From assembly GCA_027320695.1 (NCBI GenBank), contig DAHVKW010000005.1:1-38241 (forward strand): a DNA stretch of 38,241 nucleotides. The letters run 5' to 3'. Below, one piece after another: positions 7,999 to 17,890 of this stretch. Position numbers and translations under genes: made by a program. This DNA is from Actinomycetota bacterium (lineage in GTDB: Bacteria; Actinomycetota; Acidimicrobiia; Acidimicrobiales; Acidimicrobiaceae). Each line of letters starts with the position of its first letter. The first letter of the stretch is position 1. The notes beneath the pieces are model-generated. The model searched no databases. It was not told the DNA's origin and worked only from the letters and a program-made list of their open reading frames with translations.

Positions 7999-10043
7999 GA
8001 GAGCAAATACGCGTAGACGAACGCCTCGTCGCGCCATGCGTCATACCTGCCGGAGGGGCCCTGGTGGCCGGCTCCCATCTCAGTTTTGAGGATCACCCTC
8101 GGATTGATCGTTTTTACCCTTAGCCTTTGCACCCATTTAGCCGGTTCCCAGTAGGAAACTCTGGGGTCGTTCAGGCCAGCGGTTACCAACATGAAGGGAT
8201 ATTGGGTTTGAGCTACGTTTTCGTAGGGAGTGTACGATTTCATTAATTCATAAATGGATTCATCCGTCACCGGGTTACCCCATTCTTCCCACTCGAATGT
8301 GGTTAGGGGCAGGGAAGGATCAAGTATGGTGGTCAAACAGTCCACAAAGGGAACCTCGGCCACGATCACTTTATACAGCTCCGGTGCCATATTTGCTATC
8401 GCACCCATAAGCATTCCGCCGGCGCTTCCGCCTCTTGCCGCAATTTTTGACCGGTCAGCCCATCCGGATTCGATCAAGGTCTGCGTGCAATCTATAAAGT
8501 CAGTGAAGGTGTGGGTTTTACGATCAAGCTTTCCGTCCATATACCAGGCCCTTCCCATTTCGCCTCCTCCGCGTACATGGGCAAAGGCGAATAGCATTCC
8601 CCGGTCCAAAAGACTCAAGCGCGCCGAGGAAAATGCCGGATCAATGGAATGTTCGTATGAACCGTAGCCGTAAATGAGCGCGGGATAACCAATTTCGCTT
8701 GCCTGCAAGTCAGACCTGCACACAACAGATATTGGTATCTTGGTTCCATCTCTGGCGTCAGCCCAAACTCTGAAAGTCTTGTAACGAGTTTGGTCGAAGT
8801 TACCCAAGACTTCGCTTTGCTTAAGAAGAGTTGACTGTCTGGTTTCCAGGTCGATTTCAAATACTGACCTCGGGGTAATCATAGAGGCGTATTCGTAGCG
8901 CAGAATCTTCGACTCAAATTCCTCATTCTCGCCAATATCGATAGTTGAGACCTCTTCGCTCTTTTCGACCTCGAAAATATTCTTTGACCTTAGATCGACA
9001 ACACGCAGGCGAGTTGTGGCAAGGTGCCTTTCCTGTATAGCCATAAAGTCGGCAAATACTTCGATGTCCAACAGCCGGACGGCCTCGGATGTTTCCAGGT
9101 ACGGCTCCCATTTAAGGTGGTCGTTCACGCCTTCTTCAACCACCATCAGGCTGAAGTCCGGATTATCTCGGTTTGAAACGACAAAAAACCGGTCCTTCCA
9201 GTGCTCGATCGAATATTCGAGATCCTTCACTCGCTCGCTAAAGGGCACTGGCCGCGTCAGCGGAGCTGCGGCATCTATCGTAAATATTTGCGTCGTCGTC
9301 TTTGAGGCCGACTCTATTGCAATGAATTTGTCGTCCTTTGTGGTTCCAATGCCAACGAAGTAGCCCGCGTCATCCTCCTGAAAGACCAATTCGCTTTGAC
9401 CGGATTGAAGATCGAGGCGCCAAACCTGATAGGGGCGCATTTGGCGGTCAGTCTTTGTGTAAAAGACCGACAGGGAATCGAGTGACCACGCAAGGCCGTA
9501 GTAGCACTCTTCGAGTTGAGCTTTAATATAGCTCGGGCTCGCAATGCTACGGACAGTGAGTTTATAAAGCTCGGATCCGTCTGTGTCGGACAGAATGGCA
9601 GCGAGCTCCTCGCTTGGCGACACGGCAAGCCCGCCAAGGGCGAAGAAGGAATGTCCGAAGGCCTCGTCGTTTTCGTCAACAAGAATTTCTTCTGTTTCGG
9701 ACCCGATGCGCTTTCTTGCATGCATTGGATACTGAAGGCCTTCTTGTGTTTTCGCGAAATAGTTGTAGTTGCCTTTGCGCACTGGCACAGACAGGTCTGT
9801 TTCCTTGATCCTGCCCTTGATCTCCAAGAAGAGCTGATCTTCGAGGCCTTCGAGGCCGGAAGTTACGCGTTTTGTGTATTCGTTTTCTCTGTTGAGCAGG
9901 TCTATTGTTTCTGGCGAATCCCTGTCTCTGAGCCAATAGTATTCGTCAACTCTGTCGTCTTGAAAATGGGTGAGAGCTTTTGGCGTCTCCCTGGCGCGTG
10001 GGGGTATTCCCGCATTTTTGAAGAAGTTTTCTAACGCTGTCAT
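7980..10043 (-). CDS. S9 family peptidase (prolyl oligopeptidase / oligopeptidase B-like)
   Basis: Start MTALENFF at 10043; DEYYWLRDR, nucleophile region ARGGSAGGMLMGA, AGHQGPSGR. The ORF extends to 10196 but the first part is not conserved-looking. Confidence 0.9.
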   Translation of the reverse strand: MTALENFFKNAGIPPRARETPKALTHFQDDRVDEYYWLRDRDSPETIDLLNRENEYTKRVTSGLEGLEDQLFLEIKGRIKETDLSVPVRKGNYNYFAKTQEGLQYPMHARKRIGSETEEILVDENDEAFGHSFFALGGLAVSPSEELAAILSDTDGSELYKLTVRSIASPSYIKAQLEECYYGLAWSLDSLSVFYTKTDRQMRPYQVWRLDLQSGQSELVFQEDDAGYFVGIGTTKDDKFIAIESASKTTTQIFTIDAAAPLTRPVPFSERVKDLEYSIEHWKDRFFVVSNRDNPDFSLMVVEEGVNDHLKWEPYLETSEAVRLLDIEVFADFMAIQERHLATTRLRVVDLRSKNIFEVEKSEEVSTIDIGENEEFESKILRYEYASMITPRSVFEIDLETRQSTLLKQSEVLGNFDQTRYKTFRVWADARDGTKIPISVVCRSDLQASEIGYPALIYGYGSYEHSIDPAFSSARLSLLDRGMLFAFAHVRGGGEMGRAWYMDGKLDRKTHTFTDFIDCTQTLIESGWADRSKIAARGGSAGGMLMGAIANMAPELYKVIVAEVPFVDCLTTILDPSLPLTTFEWEEWGNPVTDESIYELMKSYTPYENVAQTQYPFMLVTAGLNDPRVSYWEPAKWVQRLRVKTINPRVILKTEMGAGHQGPSGRYDAWRDEAFVYAYLLSALGLA

Positions 10044-10152
10044 TCCCGTCAAGGCTAGTGGGATATTCGGTGAGTTTTGGGGGGATCCGATACCTCTGGG
10101 CGTGGCATATGCAAAAAAAATCGCAGAGTTACTACTATCTGGATAGGGATAA

Positions 10153-10180
10153 TTGTTGGCGCTGCCTAGAATGTTAATAT
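10153..10180 (+). promoter_or_regulatory. Candidate sigma70-type promoter for sufB (TTGTTG-16 nt-TAATAT)
   Basis: Consensus-like -35/-10 spacing, about 50 nt upstream of sufB ATG. Confidence 0.35.
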
Positions 10181-10230
10181 TCGAATCATTCAGCAAGGTG
10201 TTCTACGTAGGTTCTGAAGGCGGATCGATT

Positions 10231-11631
10231 ATGTCTACAGCTGATCTAGATCTTGGTAAATATCAACTCGGTTGGGCTGATGTCGAAGACTATGTCTTCA
10301 AACCGAAGAAGGGACTCAACCAAGAGATTGTAAAAGAAATGTCCTGGATGAAGGGCGAGCCTGAGTGGATGAGAGAGTTCAGGCTGCGCTCTCTGCGTTA
10401 CTTTGAGAAGAAACCTATGCTCCCATGGTTCGCAGTGAACATGCCAGACATCGATTTTAACGACATTTTTTACTACATCAAGCCAACTGAGAAGCAGGTT
10501 AGTTCTTGGGATCAATTGCCGGAGTCGGTAAAGCGGACCTATGAAAAGCTGGGAATTCCTGAGGCGGAACGCAAATATCTCTCTGGAGTGACAGCACAGT
10601 ATGAGTCAGAGGTGGTCTATCACAAGAACAGGGAAGACCTCGAGGCGCAAGGTGTCATATTTACTGACATGGACACCGCTCTCAGGGAGTATCCAGAAAT
10701 AGTGCGTGCCTATTTCGGGACGATTATTCCTCCCAACGACAACAAGTTCGCTGCCCTCAATAGTGCCGTCTGGTCCGGCGGATCATTTATTTACGTCCCG
10801 CCAGGCGTCAAGGTCGAGATGCCATTGCAGGCGTACTTTAGAATCAATGCAGAGAACATGGGTCAGTTCGAGCGGACGTTGATCATCGCCGATGAGGGAT
10901 CCCAGGTGCATTACATCGAAGGTTGTTCCGCGCCGGTGTACTCGACGGACTCGTTGCACTCTGCCGTTGTCGAACTAATTGCCAAGCCAGGCGCCAGAAT
11001 CACCTACACCACGATTCAGAACTGGTCCAATAACGTGTACAACCTCGTGACCAAGAGGGCCCGCGCCGAGGCAGAGGCCCGAGTGGAATGGATTGACGGC
11101 AACATTGGATCGCGATTGACTATGAAGTACCCTGCGGTTTACCTGGTCGGCCCCAAAGCGACAGGGGAAGTGCTATCCGTCGCATATGCGGGAAACGGAC
11201 AACATCAGGATGCGGGAGCCAAAATGGTCCATGCCGCCCCTGAGACAAGTTCAACCATCATTTCAAAGTCAATATCCAAAGATGGCGGCACATCCACCTA
11301 TCGTGGTTTAGTCCACGTCGACGAAGGAGCAAAGGGCTCGAAGAGTTTTGTCCGATGCGACGCTCTGCTGCTGGACGACTTCTCAATCTCTGAGACCAAG
11401 CCATATATGGAAGTCAATGAGCGTGATGCCCAGATCGGACATGAGGCGACTGTCTCAAAGATTGGCAACGATCAGCTATTCTACCTGATGTCTCGTGGTC
11501 TTTCGGAATCTCAGGCGATGAGCCTGATAGTGAACGGATTCATTGAGCCGGTAACCAGGACGCTTCCTATGGAATACGCGGTCGAGTGGAGCAGGCTGAT
11601 CGAGCTGCAAATGGATGGGTCTGTAGGCTAA
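10231..11631 (+). CDS. sufB: Fe-S cluster assembly protein SufB
   Basis: 466 aa from ATG 10231; [55 protein letters not shown]-terminal [28 protein letters not shown]. Confidence 0.97.
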   Translation: MSTADLDLGKYQLGWADVEDYVFKPKKGLNQEIVKEMSWMKGEPEWMREFRLRSLRYFEKKPMLPWFAVNMPDIDFNDIFYYIKPTEKQVSSWDQLPESVKRTYEKLGIPEAERKYLSGVTAQYESEVVYHKNREDLEAQGVIFTDMDTALREYPEIVRAYFGTIIPPNDNKFAALNSAVWSGGSFIYVPPGVKVEMPLQAYFRINAENMGQFERTLIIADEGSQVHYIEGCSAPVYSTDSLHSAVVELIAKPGARITYTTIQNWSNNVYNLVTKRARAEAEARVEWIDGNIGSRLTMKYPAVYLVGPKATGEVLSVAYAGNGQHQDAGAKMVHAAPETSSTIISKSISKDGGTSTYRGLVHVDEGAKGSKSFVRCDALLLDDFSISETKPYMEVNERDAQIGHEATVSKIGNDQLFYLMSRGLSESQAMSLIVNGFIEPVTRTLPMEYAVEWSRLIELQMDGSVG

Positions 11632-11671
11632 TTTGGCGGGAAAATAAACGTTATCCCGGCAAACGGAAAAT

Positions 11672-11697
11672 CTCCCTGTTTAGGCGGGGAGTTTTTT
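11672..11697 (+). terminator. Candidate intrinsic terminator after sufB
   Basis: CTCCC-(10 nt)-GGGAG followed by TTTTTT; overlaps the 3' end of the convergent gene. Confidence 0.5.
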
Positions 11698-12441
11698 CCA
11701 TCCGTCGATTACATCCATATCGCCAAAGCACTGCAGTATTTCCGAGGGGATTCGCCCCCAGCTCCAAAGATACAATTCCGAGGCCGTTGCTTTGATGGCG
11801 GCGTCGGCCTTCTGGTGGCCATTCTCGACGGTCATCACTCCGTCATTCAGATTTACGGTCCATTCTGCGCTGATATCAGTCGCATGGAGGTGCAAGGAGC
11901 CAGGCAATGAGCCGGTCAATGTCTTTCTCCCGCCGATGGTGACCTCAAGCCTTTCCTCGATGCCATCCTTGGCAAATTCGGGAGTGTAGCCAAAGGGTAT
12001 GGATTCCGCCGGCAGAGATTTTATGGCGCTCACGCTTGGTATTCCCATATGGGCAAGCTCGGCGTCAAACCTGTGGATTGCAACTTCATGAGCCTGACGC
12101 CGAATCATCCAGTCGAGCGTCATATTCTTGCCTGTCCAGTTCCAAGCCGGATAGTCGGGAGGATGCGTTTGAAATATCTGATAAAGCTTTTCCCAGCCAG
12201 TATTGTACCAGCTCAAAATTTCTGAAGATTCGGTCGGAAGGCTGACTTCATAGCCTGTTGGATCGATATCCGAACCTATTCGAAAAACTGCCCTTCTGTG
12301 TACCGACCCCAGATGTTCAATGAGATCCTGGACGGTCCAACCAGGGCAGCTGGGAACGGCGTGATCAAGCACGGCTGCACACTGGACGGCAAACTTCTGG
12401 CACTCTTGTTCAAAGCGGCTTACTAACTCGTTACTCTCCAT
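11680..12441 (-). CDS. Maleylpyruvate isomerase-like / mycothiol-dependent (DinB-superfamily) protein
   Basis: 253 aa; VPSCPGWTVQDLIEHLGSVHRRA, typical TIGR03083-like N-terminus. Confidence 0.82.
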   Translation of the reverse strand: MESNELVSRFEQECQKFAVQCAAVLDHAVPSCPGWTVQDLIEHLGSVHRRAVFRIGSDIDPTGYEVSLPTESSEILSWYNTGWEKLYQIFQTHPPDYPAWNWTGKNMTLDWMIRRQAHEVAIHRFDAELAHMGIPSVSAIKSLPAESIPFGYTPEFAKDGIEERLEVTIGGRKTLTGSLPGSLHLHATDISAEWTVNLNDGVMTVENGHQKADAAIKATASELYLWSWGRIPSEILQCFGDMDVIDGWKKLPA

Positions 12442-12552
12442 TACACAGAGTCTTGCAAATATTTTGACTGCTAGCCATAGGTTCTTCCAAAAAACTCAAC
12501 TTTCTTTCTGCTGCACGACGGGCTTCAGGGGGTGACCGCAGCTGGCCGGTAT

Positions 12553-14079
12553 TTAGATTTCGGTTTCAGAGATATCGATTAGCAGATCGAATCCGAAGGT
12601 TGCGCCCTTCGACAGTCCAGCACTTGTTACCCATGCGCTGCCCCCGTGAGCTTTGACTATGGATGCGACGAGAGAGAGTCCAAGTCCCGTTCCTCCGGAA
12701 TCCCTGGATCGTGAGGATTCGGTTCTGTAAAATCTCTCGAACACGTTTCTCAGCGTGGATCTTTCGATCCCAGGTCCAAAATCAGTGAGGGCAAAGCGTA
12801 CGATTTCGAATTTGCCATCAGAGGGCACTTTAAATCCATCCTCGTCGGCTCGGACGATCTCAAGGCCGTCGAACTGCTCCAGCTGGTCTGATTCAATATG
12901 ACGAAGGGACACTTTCGCTGGACTGCACTCCGGAGTGTGAAATCTCAAGTTTGAGAAAAGGTTCGCAATTACCTGGATGAAGCGGTTCTTGTCTCCGATT
13001 ATCCAAAGGTCGTCTTCCACGTCTGAATCAATTTCTCTGCAGGGTTCCACGGTTTTTATGTCTTGGGTCAGGTCGTTTGCCAGTTCGGACAGGTCAACCG
13101 GAAGTTTCTCGACCGGCCTATTTTGGTCGAGTCTGGCCAGCAGGAGCAGGTCTTCCACTAGGCTCCCCATCCGGATCGACTCCGATTCGATGCGTTCCAT
13201 AGCACGGTTGGTCTCGGATTTATCCAGCATCCCTGACCTCTGCCTCACTAGTTCCGCATAGCCTCGGATCGATGTGAGCGGAGTCCGCAATTCATGGGAT
13301 GCATCAGCGACAAAGCGGCGCAACTTCGCTTCGGACTGGCCTCTGCGCTCGAGCGCGGTGATCAGCTGGCTGAGCATATAATTAAGCGCTCTTGCGAGTC
13401 TGGCAACCTCAGATGCCTGATTGTTGTTTGTTTCAACTCTTGCCGATAGGTTGCCCTCTGAGATTTCGTTCGCGGTATCTACCATTTTGCCCAGCGGTCT
13501 TAAGCCGAGGCTAACCAGATAGGTGCCCAATGCAGCCAACACCATAAGAACCGACAAAGATACTAGGAATTCTATGATGACAAGGCGCTTCAGCGTACTC
13601 ATCATGCCAGTGAGTGGTATCGCTAAAACCGTGACCGAGCCTGTCGTATCGTTTTTGGTTGCCAGCACTCGATAGCGGAGACTTGGGTTGCTCGTGCTGT
13701 CCACATTAAAGGGTCTGCCTAAAGCTATTGAGGAAGACTTGCTGTTGATAGTGGGCAAATTGGGGGGAGATCCAGCCTGCGATGGATTTTGCACGAAGGC
13801 CGCAACAAAGGTTGATCCATTTTCCGTGACAAGTTCGCCATAGCTGCCAAATGGCACGAAGGCAAATTCGGACTGGCTGACATTTTCTCCGAGGCTCGCT
13901 CTAGCCAGTGAGCGAGACGCCGGGGTGATCGAAGCACTTAGCTGCTGGTCCAGTTTTGTGATTAGAAATGATCGCAGGGCGGAATAAGTTGCGATGTCGG
14001 CGATCACGATCCCGATGAACAGCAACGACGTCACTGAAATGACTAGCCTCGCCTTGAGCGACAAGCGACTCCAACTCAC
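12553..14079 (-). CDS. Sensor histidine kinase (two TM, HAMP, HisKA, HATPase_c)
   Basis: 508 aa; FVADASHELRTPLTSIRGYAELVRQ, DFGPGIERSTLRNVFERFYR, GGTGLGLSLVASIVKAHGG. Confidence 0.94.
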   Translation of the reverse strand: MSWSRLSLKARLVISVTSLLFIGIVIADIATYSALRSFLITKLDQQLSASITPASRSLARASLGENVSQSEFAFVPFGSYGELVTENGSTFVAAFVQNPSQAGSPPNLPTINSKSSSIALGRPFNVDSTSNPSLRYRVLATKNDTTGSVTVLAIPLTGMMSTLKRLVIIEFLVSLSVLMVLAALGTYLVSLGLRPLGKMVDTANEISEGNLSARVETNNNQASEVARLARALNYMLSQLITALERRGQSEAKLRRFVADASHELRTPLTSIRGYAELVRQRSGMLDKSETNRAMERIESESIRMGSLVEDLLLLARLDQNRPVEKLPVDLSELANDLTQDIKTVEPCREIDSDVEDDLWIIGDKNRFIQVIANLFSNLRFHTPECSPAKVSLRHIESDQLEQFDGLEIVRADEDGFKVPSDGKFEIVRFALTDFGPGIERSTLRNVFERFYRTESSRSRDSGGTGLGLSLVASIVKAHGGSAWVTSAGLSKGATFGFDLLIDISETEI

Positions 14080-14083
14080 GGCA

Positions 14084-14809
14084 CTAACCTGCTTTAGGAC
14101 CCGTTTGGCTCCTTAGCGAGTAACCTACACCTCTTATTGTCTTAATCAAGGGTGCATCTTCCGAGGTGCCAATTTTCTTTCTCAGGTATGAGATGTACGT
14201 TTCTACGATGTTTGCGTCTCCGCCGAAGTCGTATTCCCAGACGTGATCCAGAATCTGAGCCTTCGATACAACTCTCCTTGCATTCAACATAAGAAATCTC
14301 AAGAGGCGGAATTCAGTCGCAGTAAGTTCTATGACATTTCCGTCCCTGTAGACTTCTCTCGTCTCTTCGTCGAGTTCCAAATCTTCAAATACCAGCCGGG
14401 ATGACACTGACTTGTCCCCCCGCGTTCGTCTCAAGACTGCTGCGGTCCTGGCTGAAAGCTCTTCCAAACTGAAGGGTTTGGTGACGTAGTCGTCGCCTCC
14501 GATTCCCAGGCCTCTTACCTTGTCTTCCGTAGAATCTTTGGCGGTTAGGAAAATGATAGGAACCTGTTGATTTTCCTGGCGAAGCCTGCGTGCCACTTCG
14601 TATCCGTCAAGATCTGGCATCATTATGTCCAAAATCAGAAGGTCTGGATGAAACTGGCTCACTTTTTCGATGGCCTCGCGGCCAGAATGCGCCTGTTCCA
14701 TCTGGTAGCCCTCATATCGAAGGGCCATGGTGACGAGTTCGGTTATCGGCGTTTCGTCATCTACAACTAATACCCTGCCAACTGTGGGCTTGGACTGCAA
14801 CGACTGCAT
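14084..14809 (-). CDS. OmpR-family response regulator
   Basis: 241 aa; receiver VLVVDDETPITELV, LLILDIMMPDLDGYEV, winged helix ...IVETYISYLRKKIG...IRGVGYSLR. Confidence 0.95.
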   Translation of the reverse strand: MQSLQSKPTVGRVLVVDDETPITELVTMALRYEGYQMEQAHSGREAIEKVSQFHPDLLILDIMMPDLDGYEVARRLRQENQQVPIIFLTAKDSTEDKVRGLGIGGDDYVTKPFSLEELSARTAAVLRRTRGDKSVSSRLVFEDLELDEETREVYRDGNVIELTATEFRLLRFLMLNARRVVSKAQILDHVWEYDFGGDANIVETYISYLRKKIGTSEDAPLIKTIRGVGYSLRSQTGPKAG

Positions 14810-14853
14810 CTAATGCCTTCCCCTGGTGAGCGGATCAAAGCTTATGTAATACA

Positions 14854-15954
14854 TTACGCGGTTGGTGCACTGCCCAGGGTTACAATCGCAGATCCGCTGC
14901 CGTTGCTATTTGTCCAATATATGGTTACCCTGTCACCAGGCTTCTTTTGTTGAATGGCCGTGACAAGCTGTGATGCGGAACTGATTGTGGTGTTGTCAAC
15001 TTTGGTGATTACTGAGCCGGCCGTTAGGCCAGTTCCACCAGCCGGTGAACCCGGTACTACGTCGACAATCAGAGCACCATTGAGACTTGAGGGTAAGCCC
15101 AACTGCGCCGCAATCTGCGGAGTCAAGTTTTCAATGCTGACGCCCAAGAATGCCTTGCCACCCGTTGCTGGAGTTGTTCCAGAGTTTGGGTGAGCTTCTA
15201 TCTGCTTCACTGCCGGCAGAACCGAATCAATTGCTTCAGCGAACCCTATGTTCTGTGCAGGCTCTGAACCGGTACTAGCGATAATTGCGGTGTTCATGCC
15301 GATAACCTGGCCGGCTGAGTTGACCAATGGTCCGCCTGAGTTGCCTGGATTTATCGGGGCATCGGTCTGTATCATGTCGGCAAGGGTGGTGGATCCTGAG
15401 GCAATGCCATTGGAGCTGGTCGTTATGGATCGGTGGAGTCCCGATACGATTCCTTGGGTAACCGTTGGAAGCCCTTGCAGCGCCAAGGCATTGCCTACGG
15501 CTACGACTGAATCTCCCACCTGGAGGCTAGAAGACTTTCCGAAAGTGACAGTCGGCAAGTTCGAGACTCCCTGAATTTTGATGACTGCCACGTCGTGTGC
15601 TGGATCGGTGCCAACGATCGATGCGTTGTAAAGCTTCGTCTGGTTGAATAGTTGGACTTTGATCGTGGATGCGTTCGCGATGACGTGGTTGTTGGTCAGG
15701 ACTTCACCGTTGGAGGTCATGATCATGCCAGTCCCAGCTCCTTGGAACTGCTGAGTTCCACCGAATAACCCACCTTGGGTCACGGTCCCGCTGGTTTGAA
15801 TATCAACGACGGCTGGTTCGACCTTAGAAAGTATTCCCTGGATATCCGTTGGAGTGGCGGTAACTCCAGGATTATTTACCGTCGGTGAGGCTGGTTGGCT
15901 GTTGGAAGAACTCAGCTTGGCTACCACCGCGCCAGCCGAGCCGCCGAGGACCAA
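14854..15954 (-). CDS. S1C-family (HtrA/DegP-like) serine protease with PDZ domain; N-terminus separated from the upstream ORF by one in-frame TAG
   Basis: His region NNHVIANAS, Asp region HDVAVIKIQG, Ser motif APINPGNSGGPLVN, C-terminal PDZ. The listed start (TTG 15954) lies inside the hydrophobic segment AVAAAAAISLVLGGSAGAVVA. Confidence 0.9.
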   Translation of the reverse strand: MVLGGSAGAVVAKLSSSNSQPASPTVNNPGVTATPTDIQGILSKVEPAVVDIQTSGTVTQGGLFGGTQQFQGAGTGMIMTSNGEVLTNNHVIANASTIKVQLFNQTKLYNASIVGTDPAHDVAVIKIQGVSNLPTVTFGKSSSLQVGDSVVAVGNALALQGLPTVTQGIVSGLHRSITTSSNGIASGSTTLADMIQTDAPINPGNSGGPLVNSAGQVIGMNTAIIASTGSEPAQNIGFAEAIDSVLPAVKQIEAHPNSGTTPATGGKAFLGVSIENLTPQIAAQLGLPSSLNGALIVDVVPGSPAGGTGLTAGSVITKVDNTTISSASQLVTAIQQKKPGDRVTIYWTNSNGSGSAIVTLGSAPTA

Positions 15955-16083
15955 TGAAATAGCTGCTGCAGCTGCGACTGCTTTCGAGAGAGGGGAAAGT
16001 GGCTTACGTCGCTTAAAGATTTTTTTCGTCTTGGGGGCGCCATTCCCGGAACCTGAGAGGGGGTAGTCAGGTGCCGGGAATGG

Positions 16084-16347
16084 CTAGGGGGTAGATTCTT
16101 CAGACTCGCCATTTTGGTCGTTACCGGGTTGATGTAGTTCCTGTGTGGTATTGCCAGGAGTTTCATCATCAGGAGCGGGAATACCGGCTATCATCGCGTC
16201 TGTCTCTGCGGTATTTCCTGTCTCGCCTTGACCTGATGTTTGGGTTACGCCTGCTTCGTTGTTGAGACCGTCTGAGCCGAGAAAACTCCCATTGTCCGTC
16301 TCGGGGGTTTCAGGATTCTCGTCTCGTTGGTTGTCGTTCGTGTCCAC
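16084..16347 (-). CDS. Acidic Pro/Glu/Gly-rich low-complexity ORF; probable N-terminal part of the HtrA-like gene
   Basis: GTG start; MDTNDNQRDENPETPETDNG...NGESEESTP* in the same frame as the protease ORF, separated by a single TAG at 16084-16086. Confidence 0.6.
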   Translation of the reverse strand: MDTNDNQRDENPETPETDNGSFLGSDGLNNEAGVTQTSGQGETGNTAETDAMIAGIPAPDDETPGNTTQELHQPGNDQNGESEESTP

Positions 16348-16550
16348 TTTTTATCACCCGCTGTTAATACGATCTGGTTTTTGCTATGAATACATCTTGC
16401 ACTGTGAAGCTTTGAGAATTCTGGGGAAGCTCTGAGTATCATTTAAAACCTTTACAAAGTTAAGCGACAAGTTGCCTGATATATTCCGCCCGCATGGCAA
16501 TATGGAATGGTTGGCGATAGAACAGATAGGGATCGGCAGGGTTGGATTCA

Positions 16551-16892
16551 ATGGCTATGCGGGAAGAATGCAAGCACTTTCAGAGCAGGACCTATCCTTC
16601 AGGCGATGTAGCCCGATTTTGCGAATTGGATCTCGCCCCTGAGGCGCCATGGCGATGTCCGGCCGACTGCCCGAAATATGAACGCAGGCTGGCTGACGTG
16701 GCCTGGGTGCATGGGTCGTTGATACCACCAAAGATTGAAGAGGAGCCCGAAGGCGATGCGGAAGATATTTCCAAGTTGCTCCACGATGCCGAATCCGTAG
16801 TTGATTCTGTACTGCCGCAGGTTCTTGATGACGTTGCGAACGACGAAAGGAAATCGAAGCGGGGGCTATTTTCTCGCTGGAGAAAATCCTAA
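16551..16892 (+). CDS. Conserved-looking hypothetical protein with four Cys (C-x16-C-x11-C-x3-C)
   Basis: MAMREECKHFQSRTYPSGDVARFCELDLAPEAPWRCPADCPKYERR...; TTG 16542 and ATG 16557 are alternative starts. Confidence 0.7.
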   Translation: MAMREECKHFQSRTYPSGDVARFCELDLAPEAPWRCPADCPKYERRLADVAWVHGSLIPPKIEEEPEGDAEDISKLLHDAESVVDSVLPQVLDDVANDERKSKRGLFSRWRKS

Positions 16893-17701
16893 TTGCCAGT
16901 GAATTTTGGCGGGCGCTTCTCCACGAACGCCGTTACAGCCTCCGATAGATCGTGCGAGCCAAGTTGAGGCAGGCTCAGCTCTGCCACCAGCTTGAGTTGT
17001 TTTGCGATTTCCTCGTCATAGAGGCTTCTGAGTACTTCTTTGACGCCTTGAGTCGCGGTAGGCGAATTAGCTGCGATTTCAAGTGCTAAAGACACAGCCT
17101 TGTTCATGAGCTCCACTTTGTCACGGCAAACGTAGTTGACAAGCCCGATCTCATGTGCGGCGACTGCCGAGATATCTCGACCCGTGAACGCAAGTTCCGC
17201 GAGATGGCCACGGCTGATTATCGAAGGCAGCCGTTGCAGCGAACCAAGGTCGGCTATCATGGCCAACTTAGTTTCTCGCAAGGAAAATACCGCGTCCGCA
17301 GAACACAGCCGCAAGTCTGCGTAGGAGGCCAAATCGAGTCCTCCTCCGATGCAGTGGCCGTTCACCGCTGCGATCACCGGTTTGCGACATGTCGCCAGCG
17401 AACTGGTAGCTTTCTGAAGCTGCTCAATCGTCGCAAGGGCTCGTGCCGGGTCGCCAGTATCGCCTCCAGTGAGAAGATCCTGCAACTCCATGAGGTCGAG
17501 ACCTGTTGAGAAATGTCTCGAATTTGAGGCAACAATTATGACCCTTACATCCGCATTTTCGTCCAGCTCTGATATTTTGCGAGGAAGCTGAGCAAAAAAT
17601 GCAGACCCCATAGCGTTTGATTTGTCGGCGCGGGATAACCAAAGGTACCCGATATTCGCCTTTACCTCTGTGAACATGACTTGCGGCGCAGAAGGTTCCA
17701 C
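16889..17701 (-). CDS. Enoyl-CoA hydratase/isomerase (crotonase) family protein
   Basis: 270 aa; RHFSTGLDLMEL, AAVNGHCIGGGLDLASYADLRLCS. Confidence 0.92.
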   Translation of the reverse strand: MEPSAPQVMFTEVKANIGYLWLSRADKSNAMGSAFFAQLPRKISELDENADVRVIIVASNSRHFSTGLDLMELQDLLTGGDTGDPARALATIEQLQKATSSLATCRKPVIAAVNGHCIGGGLDLASYADLRLCSADAVFSLRETKLAMIADLGSLQRLPSIISRGHLAELAFTGRDISAVAAHEIGLVNYVCRDKVELMNKAVSLALEIAANSPTATQGVKEVLRSLYDEEIAKQLKLVAELSLPQLGSHDLSEAVTAFVEKRPPKFTGN

Positions 17702-17890
17702 ACTGCGACTATAGCGCTATTTTCTCAAGGATCTAATAACTTTATGATAAATGGGAGCTGGCAAATTGGATTTGTGAGCTAATGAAGGTATTTAATAACA
17801 TCTAGGTGTTAGAAATTCACCTTGCTACAGTAGAATTTATTTTTGAAATCTGAAAAACTTTTTACGTTTTGCGGCACCTAAGGAGTAACA

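Noticed and set aside
9516-10034. 172-aa plus-strand ORF
   Set aside because: Antisense to the S9 peptidase coding region; no motifs.
10044-10196. N-terminal 51-residue extension of the S9 peptidase ORF
   Set aside because: Not homologous-looking and would overlap the sufB promoter region; ATG 10043 matches the family start.
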